Positions 46,841 to 60,905 of a stretch of 64,000 bases of DNA are shown here, piece after piece. The stretch lies in NCBI GenBank assembly GCA_050084515.1, contig CM114272.1, positions 26,226,001 to 26,290,000 on the forward strand. The letters run 5' to 3'. Each line of letters begins with the position of its first letter. The stretch's first letter is position 1. This stretch comes from Blasia pusilla. Its lineage: Eukaryota; Marchantiophyta; Marchantiopsida; Blasiales. Below the pieces are notes generated by a model. It made no database searches, was not told where the DNA came from, and saw only the letters and a program-made list of their open reading frames with translations. The translations under genes and the position numbers were made by a program.

Positions 46841-49800
46841 ATAACCAGTATGTGGCCTTGGGTTTTTAATGAGGGTTCCGGAAGAGGGTCCGGTTCGGAG
46901 AAGACTAAAACTCAAGAGACTAACACGGCAAGAAATTCCATGAGATTATCAAGAAACTAGGGAAATAGTAGACTTAGCTTCCCATTCCCGAGCAACACGA
47001 CGAAAAAAAGAATACAACACGGTGTGGAGAAGAATGGTCTCGTATGGGGAGAAACTAATTAATACTAAGACGGGGAGTAATTGGTTCAGAAGGGACACAT
47101 CAGATGTCGAGAAATTCACATTGGATCTCATTGGATGGGTGAGGACTCTACATAATAACTTGTATGCTATAGCCTCTACACTCAGGGCTTGACTATAGTA
47201 GGGGTTGTAAACAGAGCAAAGTATAATAGAATACAATTTTTTTAGATGGTGTGTACAAGCAAGTACTTGATAGCACATGGTCTTTGTTCCACTAAGATCA
47301 AGAAACATAAGGAAAAAATAGATGTAGAAGACCAAACTGTAAGTACTCAAATGTGGCAGGTTGAGGTTTAATAAGTACAATTAGCTTAAGATGTAATAGG
47401 GTGGTGGAAGGTAATAAACGTCTAATTATTGAGAATATTGTAAGCTAAGATACACGTAACTTTGTAACTCTGTGTATGGGTACCGCATATTTTGGACGAA
47501 GTGAAGTGTAGCTTTGTAGCAGAATCTAATAGGAAATGAAGAGAATTGGTTGAATCTTTATCATTTAGAAAATATGGAAATGAGCAATCAATGTATTGGG
47601 CAACAAATAAAGAAGTGTGGGGAATGAATTTGAGTTAGTGTAGTGGCTTTCTCAGCAACAATCTACAAAATAGAATTGTACTCAATGTGACAAGAATTAG
47701 GATGAAGAACCATTAATTCTGTGAAAACATGTGAAAACATGCCCTGTATTCATGTATTTGAGATTCAAAAGGTAATTTAGATCTGATTGAGTTAGGGAAC
47801 TCATTGTAGGGTTGCAGCAAGTCCTTTTTTACTACATTCATGTACTCCAAACTCTTAAGAGCAAACAAATTCTACTCCACACCCTAAACTTGCCGCAACC
47901 TCGAGTCCAAATGCTGTACTCTTAAGCCTAATGAATAGCAGTGTTTGGTCTTTGTTCAACAAGCCTACATCAAAATTTTCCTCCCATTGAAATTCTTGGG
48001 TGCTCTGATCAAGTTCATTTGGGTTGGTTAGCATTGTAGTTAGGTCGATGGATATGTCGTGCGCATACACATCGATGTCGACAAACATACACACAAACAC
48101 TCACGATCCCATGCTAACTCATGGCATCCAAACAACCAGACAATAAGTACCAATAAATAAGGTTCTTCTATTTGGTGGGACAGAATCAACGCACTGGACA
48201 GCTTGAGACCTATAAATCGTGGGGATCTTTAGAGATGTCAATGCAGCTTTTGTTGAAGAAATTGATCAATTGAGGACAACTCCAGCGACTAACCTTAGAT
48301 TCAAATCATCTAAAACCTCAAGACCAAGGAAACTCTCCGATTCTGTATCGATATCCAACAAGCCTGTTGATTCATACTTCAAAACATACTTTAGCAAATA
48401 GTACGACCAGTTTGCATTGGTAACCCTTTGGATGTTCATATAGGCTCCCTATAAAACCAAAAGGAGAGGATGATAAGGAATGACATTACGATGCTCTAAG
48501 GAAGGTGTATAGTAATTCCATTTCATAGTGGTAGGATCAATGAATGGATCAGAGTTAAGGTTGATGCTATTGGGGAACCCAAAGCAACAATAAGGTTTGG
48601 AGGATTTTCTCCTAGTGATGCAAACCCCCTCCTTGCATTTATGAAGTTTTTTATGCAACATTAAGTCTAGAAGGAGATGAGGGGGTTCTTGCTGGGTCTT
48701 TTAGGAAAGTTGAAAAGAGATTGGGTTTGTCAGCCGTAGGAATGTAAGAACAGATTTCCTATGTTACACGATGCAGGTCAGCGTATCTATCCATCGTATT
48801 ATGTGGCAGTGGAGGCTATCTCTTTCCTGCAACTCGTAGCAAAGTAGACAGTCATGTACCTTACCAAGTATCTACGGTCTTGTGAAGATGAATGATGAAA
48901 GGAATGAATGGAGCCTAATGTGAAAAAGTTGAGCACATTCAATTGAAGCATCACGCCAGGTGAAGGTGGGATTGAACTTGGTTACCATTGCCTCTACATC
49001 AACAAATTCAGACTGGGGCGTAGCTAAAACCTCATCTGAAGTGAATGTTAGGGATAGGTGGGGCATTCCTCATCTATAGACCATATCTTTTAAATCCTTA
49101 AGGTGTTGTCTATGCCAAGAGGGACTACTTGGAATTGGAGGGCTAATTAAATACTTTGAGAGTTGATCATATTAGTCTTTTATCACACATATGTGGTTTA
49201 TCCCTTTTGAGTTTATCCATATCCTTATTCAATATGAATGTAAGTGAATTTGAGCAAAAGGCAATAGATTGACATAATTGGTGCATGAGGAGCGCATATG
49301 GCATATAGAGGAACTCAAAGGTTGGCGGGATCTATTTCTCATATATTGTGAGAATGTGATTAGACCACCATAAAATCCAAGAAGAAAAAAAAACAAGAAT
49401 GCGAAAGATACAATATCTAATGTTAGATTTGGATCAAATGAAGTACTAGATTCAATAGTGTATCCCATGAAGATGCCCATAGAGACTTACTTCCCTATGC
49501 GCAGGGGTTCATGCTTACAATTATTTTGATGTAAAAGGAAGTCATGTATACGTGGAAGTGTGTACATTACTTGTCTGTAGTACATACAATTCACTAGGGT
49601 AGGGTGTTATGCGGTCTCTTGGGAAGCCATTGCACAAGGTATGTGGCAGGTTCAAATTAGATTCAAGTAGGCCTCACCGTGAACCTGGATACGTGACGTA
49701 ACCATAATATCCCCTACATTGCATTCATTTTATTGATGGTGAACATACTGAATTCCATTGCTTCATGTACAAGCCTAAAAATTACCACCTATGGCATTGT

Positions 49801-51011
49801 GTACTACATCTCAGTCTTCTCAAAAGAGCAACTTTGTTCCTTGGAAACGCATGTGGAAGGCAAGCACAATGCTGCACAAAATTGCAAAGCCAAGACCTGA
49901 TGCCTCCTGCTTTGCTAGAGATAACAGCAAGCACTCATATTAAGCAACAAGCAATCAAGAAAATGCAATTGGTAGGGGGGGAAGGAAGGCGACTTTTTGA
50001 TGTTTACTGGCAAAGCTCAGCCGGCAAGCTAAGCATCCAGATATATTCACAATCTTCATGATTTGGAGGAAGCAAAAGATAATCATGCTACATAGGCATT
50101 GACGGGCAAACAAAGCACGAAAAACCAGAATCGATTAAACACGAGATGAGCGAAGACAGATAAGAAGCGTTGGTGTAGCATAAGATGAACCTACAAGTGG
50201 ATCATGCCTAGGCAGACACGAAAGGGGAGCCCCTCACAAGCTGTACGGCAGAAACCCCTAAAACGGCCCTAAAAGAGCATGATTAGCATTACGAGGACCT
50301 CAAATACTTAGCAAATAAAATAGTCCAGAATACTCCCACGAAAGAGCCAATTTAGGTAATTAAGAAAGTCTACCAACAATATGACAAACAATCAGTACTC
50401 CAAAATTCTTGACAAGTAAGCAAAGAGTTTACTTGATTTAGAGGTGAATGAATTATAATTCAAGCTTCAAATACAAATTATCTACAAGATATGTATGAGA
50501 TTTGATAAGAAATATTATATCCACAAAAAAATAAAACATTAATAAAGGTCATGACATCCTCTCGCCATTAACACTACTCAATTCCACAGTGATGTATTCT
50601 AATACGAACCCAAGAACAAAAGGGAATTAAAAAAAGGAAAAGTTCACGGCGGGAGGCATGTGGAAGTGAGGTGAATGAGCCTACTTGCACCGACTTACAT
50701 AGTACATTCCGGACAAACTCTCACAATCAAACTCACAGTCTTCATTCCGAACCACTGACTGATCTTTCCAATGAAGTTCTCTAGATGTTGAAGTGACCCC
50801 ATACATTATGAGTGCTACGTGAAAACCTTAATCCAAGGAACCTGTAACACTTCTTTGGTAGATCTCACCAAAGCTTGGATTCTACTTGGGCTTCAACTAC
50901 ATGTGGATGTGGTGTTAATGTTTCTGCCCATCTCACTGGAAATTATCTAAGAATGGCAAGGAACCTAAGAACACAAAAGATCAAAATTGCCTAAAAGGAT
51001 TCTACTCCACC
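46841..51011. other. intergenic DNA downstream of CCT6
   Basis: Mostly AT-rich DNA. It includes a segment at about 48055-48140 (CACGATCCCATGC, then CATCCAAACAAC) shared with 3507-3546. Open frames (for example minus 46949-47380, 143 codons) show no recognisable domain. The right end presumably includes the CCT6 3' untranslated region. Confidence 0.5.
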
Positions 51012-54000
51012 CTATGCTTTTCTCATGTTCCGGCCTGCCCTGATGACTTCATCAACAAGAAGTAACTGCGCCGCAATAACAGGCCTGCATAGATGGCAAT
51101 AAATTACAAGAATCAACTCGCTTCGTAAAACTCCTTTGCAACAAACCAAAAGCAAGGATATGTTCCAATGCATAAGGCCTCATCCAGAACTTGCAAACAG
51201 GGATAGATTTGAATCAACCTACCAAATGGTCTTGATATCATCAACATGCAAGACACAGACAAGCTGATGGATACCCATAGCTTCACACCAACTCAGGGTA
51301 TTAAAATCGACGTAATTCAAGCCTACCGGATTCCTTGTTTCCTACTACAACACATCTGACACAAGAGATGACTCCTACTTCATTCCCCTTTTCAGCTATA
51401 ATTGTGCTGACACATCATACACTGTTGGTTTAAAATTTTACCCTACTACCTTCCTCAGTATCTACTTTAAGAAAAGAAACAATTGCACTGTGATTGAGGC
51501 TTGCCAAAGGAGAACCAAGTCATAATTGAAACTACGATGATCAACTTGGGTAAATGGGTTCGAGCAGTTGAGACGCATACGCTGAATTGATAATCTGCTT
51601 TTTTACTGAGTAGTTGTCAAATATGCCCTCTAGTTGTGGATCCATGGGCTCTCCCGTGTTGTGATTCAAGCCCACCACATTTCCTTTGTCGTGCTCTGAC
51701 TGCAACCAGAGAACAAAACACTCATGATTATTGATCTGAGATTTAAACACGAACTTTGTTTGGCAACACATAGAAGTACGGTCACATCTCCCAATCATGA
51801 AACTCATTCCAATTGTCAAGTTTGAACCCTTGCAGATGGCAACGATTCCATCACAAATAAGTTGCTCAAGCATGATATGAGCTGCTGCAGGTAAAACGTA
51901 ACTACGATAGAGAAGTCAGTTCAACTGTACAGGATTGTCGACAGAAAACAAAATGAAGCCAGAAATCCTCTTAACCACCTGATGAGAACATACCCTCACC
52001 TGCTGCAATGTCTCTGACAGAGAAATCTCTTGCTCAGGTAGAATTAAATGTTCCCACTTTTATAGAAAGGGTACCTTTCTTTTTTTTCCATTGAAGTACT
52101 CAAGAATCTACAAAGCAGCTAACAAGACAGAAGAATAATCACCTGAAGTGTGATCAAAACATCTTGGGTGTCGAGACCTGAGTTCTCTGCTAGAGTCTTC
52201 GGAATTATCATCAAGGCGTCAGCAAAAGCCTCCACACCCAATTGAGCACGCTGGAACAAGGAAACCAGCTTCAGTCAGCACTCCATACATACCAAAGCCA
52301 CAATGGACCCTGGCAGCTCTGACCCATGACAAGCTAAATATGCCTTTGCTGCTGCAGGTAAGGGAAATGTTACCATCCATGACAAAAGATAGTCGTATCA
52401 TATGTTTGACCACAAAACATAGACTGATAAATTACCCCTTGCACAGTTTTCTTGACAGTGTTCATCAGATGCTGACGAACTGCAACCTCAAAGGCCCCAG
52501 CACCCTGTACAGCCATTTTAAATTTATACAGTCAGATCGGAAAAGCTACCCAAGGAACCATGGGAATAAGACCGAATGCTTGACACATAAAAGATGTCAG
52601 ATTGAGGTGACAAAGAACAAACTTCAACCAAACGGCAAAAACCCAGAGGATGTCGGTAGACCAATAAGAAGTTTGGGTCATCACAAAGTTCCAAGTCTTC
52701 AATGGCAAAGGCAGACAAATTGGTTCTTGAAATACATAATAAAGAGCAGATAATAGGTCCATGACTTGTGAAACATCCAGATGATGCATAGTTCAACCTC
52801 TGTCACCCAAACCACATTGGAATGCCAACTGAAACCAACAAATCCAGCATCGACAGCTTCCCAACATTGAGCTGAATTGTAGACAATAAGGGTCAGGCTT
52901 TGTGTAACTCACTAGGATGACTGCTTCATCCTCAATAGTATTCTTGACAGATCTCAGTCCATCTCGAACAGCATCTTTGATTTGGGCAATAGTGTGATCG
53001 TTGGGTCCTAACATAGAATCAAGTGGAGGTGGATCAGTGTTAGTAAAGTTATAAAATTTGATAAGAACCTGCACTACAGTACCTGAAAACCTTCAGCAGC
53101 ATACTACAAAAAGATACAGAATGATTTTCCGAGCTCCTAGACTCCGCCCCTTACCTTTAATGAGGATAGTACACGAATGCGGATTCTTCACATCTTCAAT
53201 AAACGTGTACTTCTCTTCACCAAGAACATGCTCATAGACCTTGCCTGCCCAGCCCAAAACATCCGCCGTAAGATCCTCCACGGAATTAACTGCCTCACCA
53301 CCACAAGCAAGGACAAGTCGCTCCATATTTCGGCGCTTTGCTCTTCTTAAGCCAACAATCTGGACGCAAATTCACACATAAATGAGTATCAGAAACTGAA
53401 CAGGGATCCAACCATGAGATATTCCATGTCTGTAACCTGTGACTAACCCAGTACACTTTGATTTGCTCGTATCAAATTATTAACAGGAAGTCAGAATCAG
53501 TCATCAAGCTGTGCCAATATCCTCAGCATTTAAGTCTTCACACAAACAGGCAAAGAAATATTGTTTCCTTAAACCTTGCGACTATCACAAGGTGTGAAAA
53601 AGGCTCAAACTCACCCCTTCCTTGGCAAGCAGGTCCAAGGAGATAGGGTCAATTCCCTTTTGATTGATGACTACAAAGTTCTTATCTGTGCCATCACACA
53701 ACTGCACAACACACAGAGAAAATCAGCAGCTTGCATTTGTAACCCCGTCAACTTCGCAGGACACATACAGGGTCAACTTTTCAGGACACATACAGGATCA
53801 GAGAAGGTGACTGAGCAATCCATGAATCAAGAGTTCTCATTCAACAGAAAAACAGGCTCCTGCTCACTCCCCAAAGCTAGACTTCACCTTCTTCTTGAGG
53901 GCGATAATTTTGTACACTTTCTCATCCACATTCCGTCGCTCAGCTGCAACCATCTTCTCTCGTTGCTCCGCATCGTGGTAAAAAAAGCCTGCATTTACCT

Positions 54001-56585
54001 CACTGCGACCAGGGCATTTAAGGTTGATGAGCACTGATTACAGCCTCAACTTCTTGAATATCACCTCGCCTGGTAGCACTGAGAGGCATTGCGATAGCAT
54101 AATAACAGTTGCATGCTAGGCATTCACAAAAGAGATTTACCACAAGGGACTTCATAAACTGCAGCAAAGTCATTAAATGCAATAGAACTGTCCCTGAAAC
54201 CTAACCCTCACCAAACACCATAAGGTGCATCCAAGCAAGTTAGGTTGCTGAAACAAAACATATATCTATTTCTTGACTGGGGCCACACCTCTTCTCATAT
54301 TCTAGTGAGACATTGCAAGTTAGGATGTAGCAGTTCTCTACTCTTTTCTTCATATCTGGATGGCGGGCACCGTGATCAAGGACCAGTCCTTCCACCTGCA
54401 TATAATCATCATTCATGAGAAAAGCAAGAATGAAGGCACCTTGGCACAAGAGAAAGACAGCTGGGCAGGGTGACATGAGACCCATACAAACAAGAGTACG
54501 CATTTGCATGACACATTCCAGTCAAAAGCCTTGTGTTCAGCAGAGACATTTTCTGAGACCACAACCCTCACAAATATTATCAGACTACTGTCACACCTCA
54601 CTTTATATGAACCTCTGCCCCTCAATCGACATGAATATGTGTGTTCTTTACTCGATCTTTGTTAGGAAGGCATTTGGTATGAATTGACATCATATTATGC
54701 TATCCCCAAATAGCCTTTTAGATCCGGAAGAGGCTATGAATAAAGGATTCTAGCAACAGGTATACTTACCAAGCGAGTGTCTGTGTCCATTTTGTGTCTC
54801 ATGTGCATTATTTCTACCATAAACAAGTCAATTGGTTCATCCGGTTTCCTTATGCACATAACCTGCACATGTAGATAGTTACTTGTGAATTGTGACGCAC
54901 AGATCCATGTAACCTCACAAGCATAGCAAGTCAAAGAAATTACAGAACGGGTACTAAATCACCTGAAAAGGTTAAACGTTTCAACCATGAGAGTAAGAGT
55001 CCATAGTATGGCAAACAGGTTAATTACTATGAGGCACCGCAGTGGCTGGCCACCAAACAAAATCTACCTGAAAGCTGAGCTTTTAAACCATCCCAATACT
55101 GCACTAACACAGAGTGCAGAAGCTTACAGCATTCACAACGATATCGGTCAACTGATCAGCCAACACCTCGTACAGCTGCAGCACGGTAACAATTGGGAAT
55201 TAAGTAGGCATCGACGGGACTCATTCCATCGCAGAAGTTGCACTGGAGCATTTCTCGCTAATCATGACAAGGAGAATTAGCCAACACTCCAGCACAAGTA
55301 GATCACTCCATTAGAAACGCACGCACAATTGGAGATCAGTAATTTGCAGATGTACATTGCCCCTAAAACTTTTCCGCAAGTAAACCACACCCAGAAATCG
55401 TCAGATATGGAAATACCTTTGTTCTGAGCGTGGTCCGGGCCACCATCCCAATAATTTCCTTATCTGGAGTGCCCTGAATCGTAATAGGAGTCTTGAACTT
55501 TTCAAGAAACTCTAAGGTTGCCTTCTTCGCGATTTCAAACCCATCAACAATGACACGGGGGTGCATGCCTGCGGAGGAGAAAACCACTCAATCCGCTATT
55601 ACTCATTTCTGACAATATACAACCAGCTCCTCATCCAGAAGCGACGTAAACAAAGGATGGTAGATTGCAGTTAACTTCTCAAATGTGAACCGTACAATTT
55701 CCGATGGGTTTACTGAATCAGTAGCATGAACTTCACTAAAGCTGACGCCTCAACGTCCAGAGAAACCCCTGGAATGCTCAGGTGAGAAAAGACGAGAGGG
55801 ATACTGAATGATACAGTCCAGCACAGAAATCCGACGGAATGACGTTTCAATACGTCTGTAGAACACTGTCTCTTTTCAAGGATGGAATATGGCGGTGATT
55901 TTGAGCCTTTGTGAGCGTTAGCCGATGCGCTCTAGCGGGAAGAAAATTGGGGTTCAAAAGACCTCCGGATAAGTGGACCATACCTTCGGATATAAAACGC
56001 TCCGACTGCTTCATCAGCTCCCCGATCAAAAGGACCGTTGATGTCGTACCATCTCCGCTAATGTCATCTTGAGCCACAGCTGTGCGGGCGATCATAATAG
56101 CTGTGGGGTTTTGAATTTGCTGTTGACAGACGGAAATCCCAATAAATTCCCTGCCTCCAATTCTCTCCATGGACTTGAACTGGAAAACCACGCCCGTCAC
56201 CCGAAAGCGACCGTAATATGCCACCATGGTTGCGGGGGAGAACCTACTTACCATTTCCTTAAGGAGAGTGTTGCCATCTTTCGTGAGTTTGATGTCTCCC
56301 GATCCTCCCACAAGCCTGAAGCAGACAACATGCTTTTCTCAATCAGCGCCAGTAGCTGATGACAAAGAAAGTCGCGGCAAAAACTGAAAAGCGGACGAGA
56401 GCTCAATGAGCTCGAATGTCCAGGGCCAACTCTCTGCGACGAGAACCTTACATTTTAATGGTGCCCTTCGGACCAAGATTCGTCTTCAGAACCTCTTGCA
56501 AGCCCTTGGCAGCGTTGATCATCATATACAGCGCCGCCGATTTATTGAGTACCTCCGCATTGGGATTCACTACTCTAATTGCCAT
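51012..56585 (-). CDS. CCT6: Chaperonin CCT subunit zeta (TCP-1 zeta)
   Basis: This is a subunit of the cytosolic CCT/TRiC chaperonin ring that folds actin, tubulin and other proteins with ATP. Exons (minus): 56585-56452, 56315-56252, 56119-55984, 55568-55417, 55175-55128, 54862-54770, 54395-54289, 54002-53888, 53701-53615, 53359-53155, 53007-52913, 52504-52436, 52250-52143, 51699-51581, 51084-51012. The joined frame is 534 aa, against about 535 in plant CCT6. Family signatures: [11 protein letters not shown] (35-45), [10 protein letters not shown] (54-63), the nucleotide motif GDGTTST (88-94), and the zeta-specific stretch [16 protein letters not shown] in exon 6. The N-terminus [19 protein letters not shown] fixes the start. 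The C-terminus is [17 protein letters not shown]. Reading through the last donor would instead end at a stop near 51541, but the true last exon at 51084 is clear. The gene is intact. Confidence 0.96.
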
Positions 56586-58981
56586 CTTGCCCCGATCCAA
56601 CTTACAGGCTGAAGTTCAAAATTCGCTACGGGATATTTCTCTAAACCGCACTCTTAGAGACGAGAGTGCGCTTCTCTTGAGGAGAAGATCGAGAGCTGGT
56701 GAGTCCTCAATCAACCGAGATAGAAATTCCCGCCAAATCCGATATTTCCCGAATCTCTCTTCTGCCTTTCGTTCTTCTTTACCTCTCCCGACTATTCCCA
56801 AGTAACCACTCGACGAGGAGAAGAAGGAAAGACGAACGCTTCCGAATGAGCCTTCCAAGTTAGGGTTTTGCTCCGTCTCCATATTCCACATCGACATGAG
56901 CCCTAACCTACCACGTTCAATACGCTAAAAACGCTCTTTCGTGTAAGTGAGTCTCTTTTGTTTAAGAAAATGATAAACTTCAATAAAACGCATGATGAAA
57001 ACCCACCTCGATTGTTAGGAAGGACGTGTTATTTGTCTAGTCACAAGATCATTGAACAACATGGAAGGAGCTTTTATTGCATCTTGAGAAGAGTTTACAC
57101 AAATCACAAGAGATATATATATCAAAGTAATAACAAACAATTGAGTGGGAAATTGGAGGAGAGAAATGGGTGTTTATGTGGCATGCAAATCAATGGACAA
57201 ACAAAATCTTAATCCTCGACTTCTTTAGAGCATTGAAGTTATATATTGTGCCATCAATCATTGTGGGGTAGCCCTAATGTTGCAACATCCAAGTCGACAT
57301 TCTTATCAATAAGGGAAACATCTTCAGAACTTCACAATTCAACGCCAAAAATATAAGATCTTGCTTGCATGCTTGGAACGTCTTCAGAACTTTAGAATCT
57401 TGCTTGGGGAATGGAGGCAAGAAGACTACAAGTCAAAAGTAGGTTACAGTCAAATATTATCCCTTTAGGATTCATGGTTGCACATATCCATCCCAAGGTT
57501 TTTCCTCTCGCAACAAATCCTATTCTTCAAAAGAATATTGGAAATGTATATAGATGATTATAAGAGTGTTTATGATCGTACAAGGCACAAATGGTCATTG
57601 GACTTCTTACGAGAGACTCACAAATACCTTGACAAATACTCAACGTTTCCCAATATAAGAGACCCCAATGGCAAAATATGGGTATCAAATGACACATTCT
57701 ATTGTGAATCTCAATCATCCTCCATATCCAAGGATATGATCCCGCTAGCTTTAAGCTGAATGGATTGTCCTATTCGACATTAAATATCATCCTCTTTCCA
57801 CTCATATAATTTTTTTATAAGATAGTCAATTTACTTAAGAGAAATTTATGCTACCATGGTTTCAGGGATTATTGATAAGCCCTATTAGAGTATTTATGTT
57901 AATATTTACTTATAAACATAAGTTTTGAAGATTTTTTGAAGAAGGGAAACTGTTACGGAGGATTGTAGGGAGAGTAGTAAGAAGACACGAGACACTCCTA
58001 ATTCCAACATGATAACTATCCTTGCTTCTTCTTCATCTACAATAATTTTGAAGAGACATGGGTTTAGTTTACTTATAATATATGGAATCATTATGAAATA
58101 AAATTTCGTCTAAGTATAGGACCCCAAATTTTCCAAGCACACACAAGAGATCCCCTTCCATCTAAGATTTTTTTGGTACTCTAACGCAATTTTGAAAGGT
58201 TTCAAGGCTTAGATGTGACTATTAAATAAGTACGTACTTAATTGCTAGGATTATTCATGACTATGGATAATTTATGGAAATTTAAAATTTTGGATAGTCA
58301 TATAATAGCTAAAAGCTATCATACATAATTTGGCTGAATGCGAGGTTAAATGTTGGGGATTCACGAGCTACTTCGCATTTATGACACTTGTAATGATTGT
58401 AATTATCAACAGTCGTAACATATTCTTAATGTTGAAATCGATTTGATTTAGAAAGAAATTACACCTTTTATTTTAGAAAGTTGGTTGATAGCCAAAAACC
58501 TAAAATAGAATGTAAACTTCCTCGCTAGAATTGATTTGAGTGGATTTGGAAATATTATCTAAGTTATAATCAAATTTGATACTTTCAACTTATAAACATA
58601 ACATTAACTTCATATGCAATAACTATTAGACATGAGAAACTTGATCTTGATAAGACTTGTAATCATAGAGCACTCTCCAAATATAATCTACTTTCTTAAC
58701 AATCCATTTCTTGGCTAAATGTTAGCTAACTACAATTACAATTTATATCAAAATTAAGAATTTTTGCGAGTTTTATTTTGCCTCTTGTATCTATGATATT
58801 AATTCAAATCTAAGAACCAAAATACATAAGAAGACTCTTTATCATCATGCTTGTAACTATAGAGTACCCTCCAAAAATATTAAATCAACAAATTAAATAT
58901 CTAAATTATGTTTGAGATACCAACAATTATAATAAATTGATAATAAATTAACTATTTTATTACTTGCTTATTTTTAATAAT

Positions 58982-59001
58982 TAAAAAAAAAAAAAAAAAA
59001 A
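58982..59001 (+). repeat. poly(A) run
   Basis: An uninterrupted run of about 18-19 A lies in AT-rich DNA. Confidence 0.9.
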
Positions 59002-59783
59002 TTAATGTTAGTTCACTATATCAAGCCACAACTTTTCGGTATGTTTTAGCCTCTTAATTTTATCTCATATAATTTAAATATACAATGTTATTACTTTATA
59101 CTTCAAGGAGAAAGGGAAAAAGTACCTATATATATGATAGGTTACAAAAACCACATATTTTTTACATATCTAAATATTTTATTTTTGTCCAATTATAAAC
59201 TATGTTACTTAAAAAATCGCTTAAAACACATGAAATCACTACTACAATTTCATAATCACTTGAATTGGCTTCCTCTTCTTATAAGAGCAGTAAGTATCAA
59301 TCAATTGGTTGTTTTCATGAAAATCTCACATTTGGATGGATGCACGTCATAGAATTAGCTTGAAGGAGACATTAGGTGTGAGACGTGAACAAGATTGAGC
59401 ATCTCATGTGATAACGGTTGCAAATCGGGAAACCTAGACCAAACTCAAAACAAGACTTGAGAGAAGTCGAGGTGAAGACGTGTGGTTTGCCAAAAAGGAT
59501 GAGAACCTAACTTACAACTTGACTAGTGTTTGGGATATAACTGTGTTTTAGATCATGACGGCTAGACCTGAGATGCGTTTTGGACAAGTAAGATGGAGTT
59601 GGAAAGCTTACGCAAAAACAATTCCAATGCACGAAAGATCTTGACAACCGCATATGCAGTGACGGATAATTTTCCCAACTATCCTTCCGGTGATTTATCG
59701 GGCATTTGGGTTGAGGGCCAAAATAAACGCCTGAGAGTACTTTCCCAATGATAGGAGGAGGGCTTAGAACCTTTTATGTAATT

Positions 59784-59812
59784 TTATTTATTTATTTATT
59801 TATTTATTTATA
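59784..59812 (+). repeat. TTTA microsatellite
   Basis: About seven TTTA units lie in AT-rich DNA. Confidence 0.9.
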
Positions 59813-60472
59813 TAAAAGGAAGGATCTCCAAGGGTGCGTGGGACCTTAATTCCACCTTGGGGAGCCGTGAGGCAAACAAAGGGTACGGAATGGATTAGGA
59901 GGTTGGTGTTGGAATATGAACATCAAGCCAAATCCAAGCAAGTGAAGTTCGGAGGGCACTCTTGAATACCAACTCGTGACTCATTTGTTGGATCTCAATT
60001 TGGGACTCGTGCGATGTCCATTGGACAATTAGGACCAATAGGCGTACGAGGTTACAACGCGTTTGAATTTTGTGTTTGATACACATGAACATTAGAGGTT
60101 CAAAATTGTTAGTAAGATTATCTTCTATGAATGGGCAAACTAAAAGCACTTGGATGCATCTCTTTCTATACTTGTATTACAATGCACTAAGTTAAATGGA
60201 ACATTCCTAAAAACTATTGAAATGTATGCTCAACTGTCTACTTGGAAGCTCCTCCTTTTGAATTTGCGTGATATTGTGATACAAGAATCGAACGTGGTCG
60301 ACATGAATTGCTTATGTGTTTGTTTTTTTTAATTGCTTCAAGAATGAACCTTTTATGTAAAAAAACTGAAATCCAATCAAATCCTCTGAAATATAATCTT
60401 CCTCGGTTCATTTTTTTGCACACTTGTGTGTCCATGGTCATTTCTTTTAGTTAGGGAGTGTAACATGAAATA

Positions 60473-60634
60473 TCTATATTATTATGGGAGAACCTCTTCT
60501 TGATTCTCAAACACATGTTTGATTGACGTAAGTAGCAAGAAAGCATTTTTCATATAACGGGTAACAAGAAAATACTGTATAGATAGCAAAAAAATGCATT
60601 TGTGCCAAGCATGATTAAGGGGGGTTGACACTAG
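60473..60634 (+). mobile_element. non-autonomous Helitron-like element, 162 bp
   Basis: It starts TCTATATTATTATGGGAGA at 60473, preceded by A, and ends CTAG at 60631-60634, followed by T. The first bases match the elements at 45672 and 45889. The 3' hairpin is degenerate. Confidence 0.65.
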
Positions 60635-60905
60635 TCCATGGTATACATATATCTCTCATAAGAAGTTCAAAATCCATTCCTAGTTAAAATTTTGCTTGTT
60701 TACTGGAAAATTTGAAGAAAATAGACGATGCCTTCTTTTTTTGGCTGAGACAACAAAAGAAGGCAAAATTTTGATTTTAAACTTGGGTTGCTCAAAATAG
60801 AGTTGATAATATATTATTATATGTATTTCATTTATTGAAATTTCAAAATTGAAACACATATAAGTAAGTATAATTTATATAGGGTTTTATAGATGGTTTA
60901 TACTT

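Larger units (their letters stand above)
56586..60472. other. CCT6 upstream region, then AT-rich DNA
   Basis: About 56586-56950 is the likely CCT6 leader and promoter. Beyond it the DNA is AT-rich with simple repeats. A 93-codon plus frame at 57478-57759 reads like protein (Tyr/Asp/Lys-rich, with DYKSVYDRTRHKWSLDFLRE), but I do not recognise it and find no extension; it may be a transposon remnant. Confidence 0.4.

Noticed and set aside
51541-51581. CCT6 ending at the stop near 51541 by reading through exon 14
   Set aside because: A good donor at 51580 and an exon at 51084-51012 restore the conserved [14 protein letters not shown]-terminus in frame.
57478-57759. 93-codon plus frame that looks protein-like
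   Set aside because: No recognisable domain and no adjoining exon; kept only as a note in the intergenic entry.
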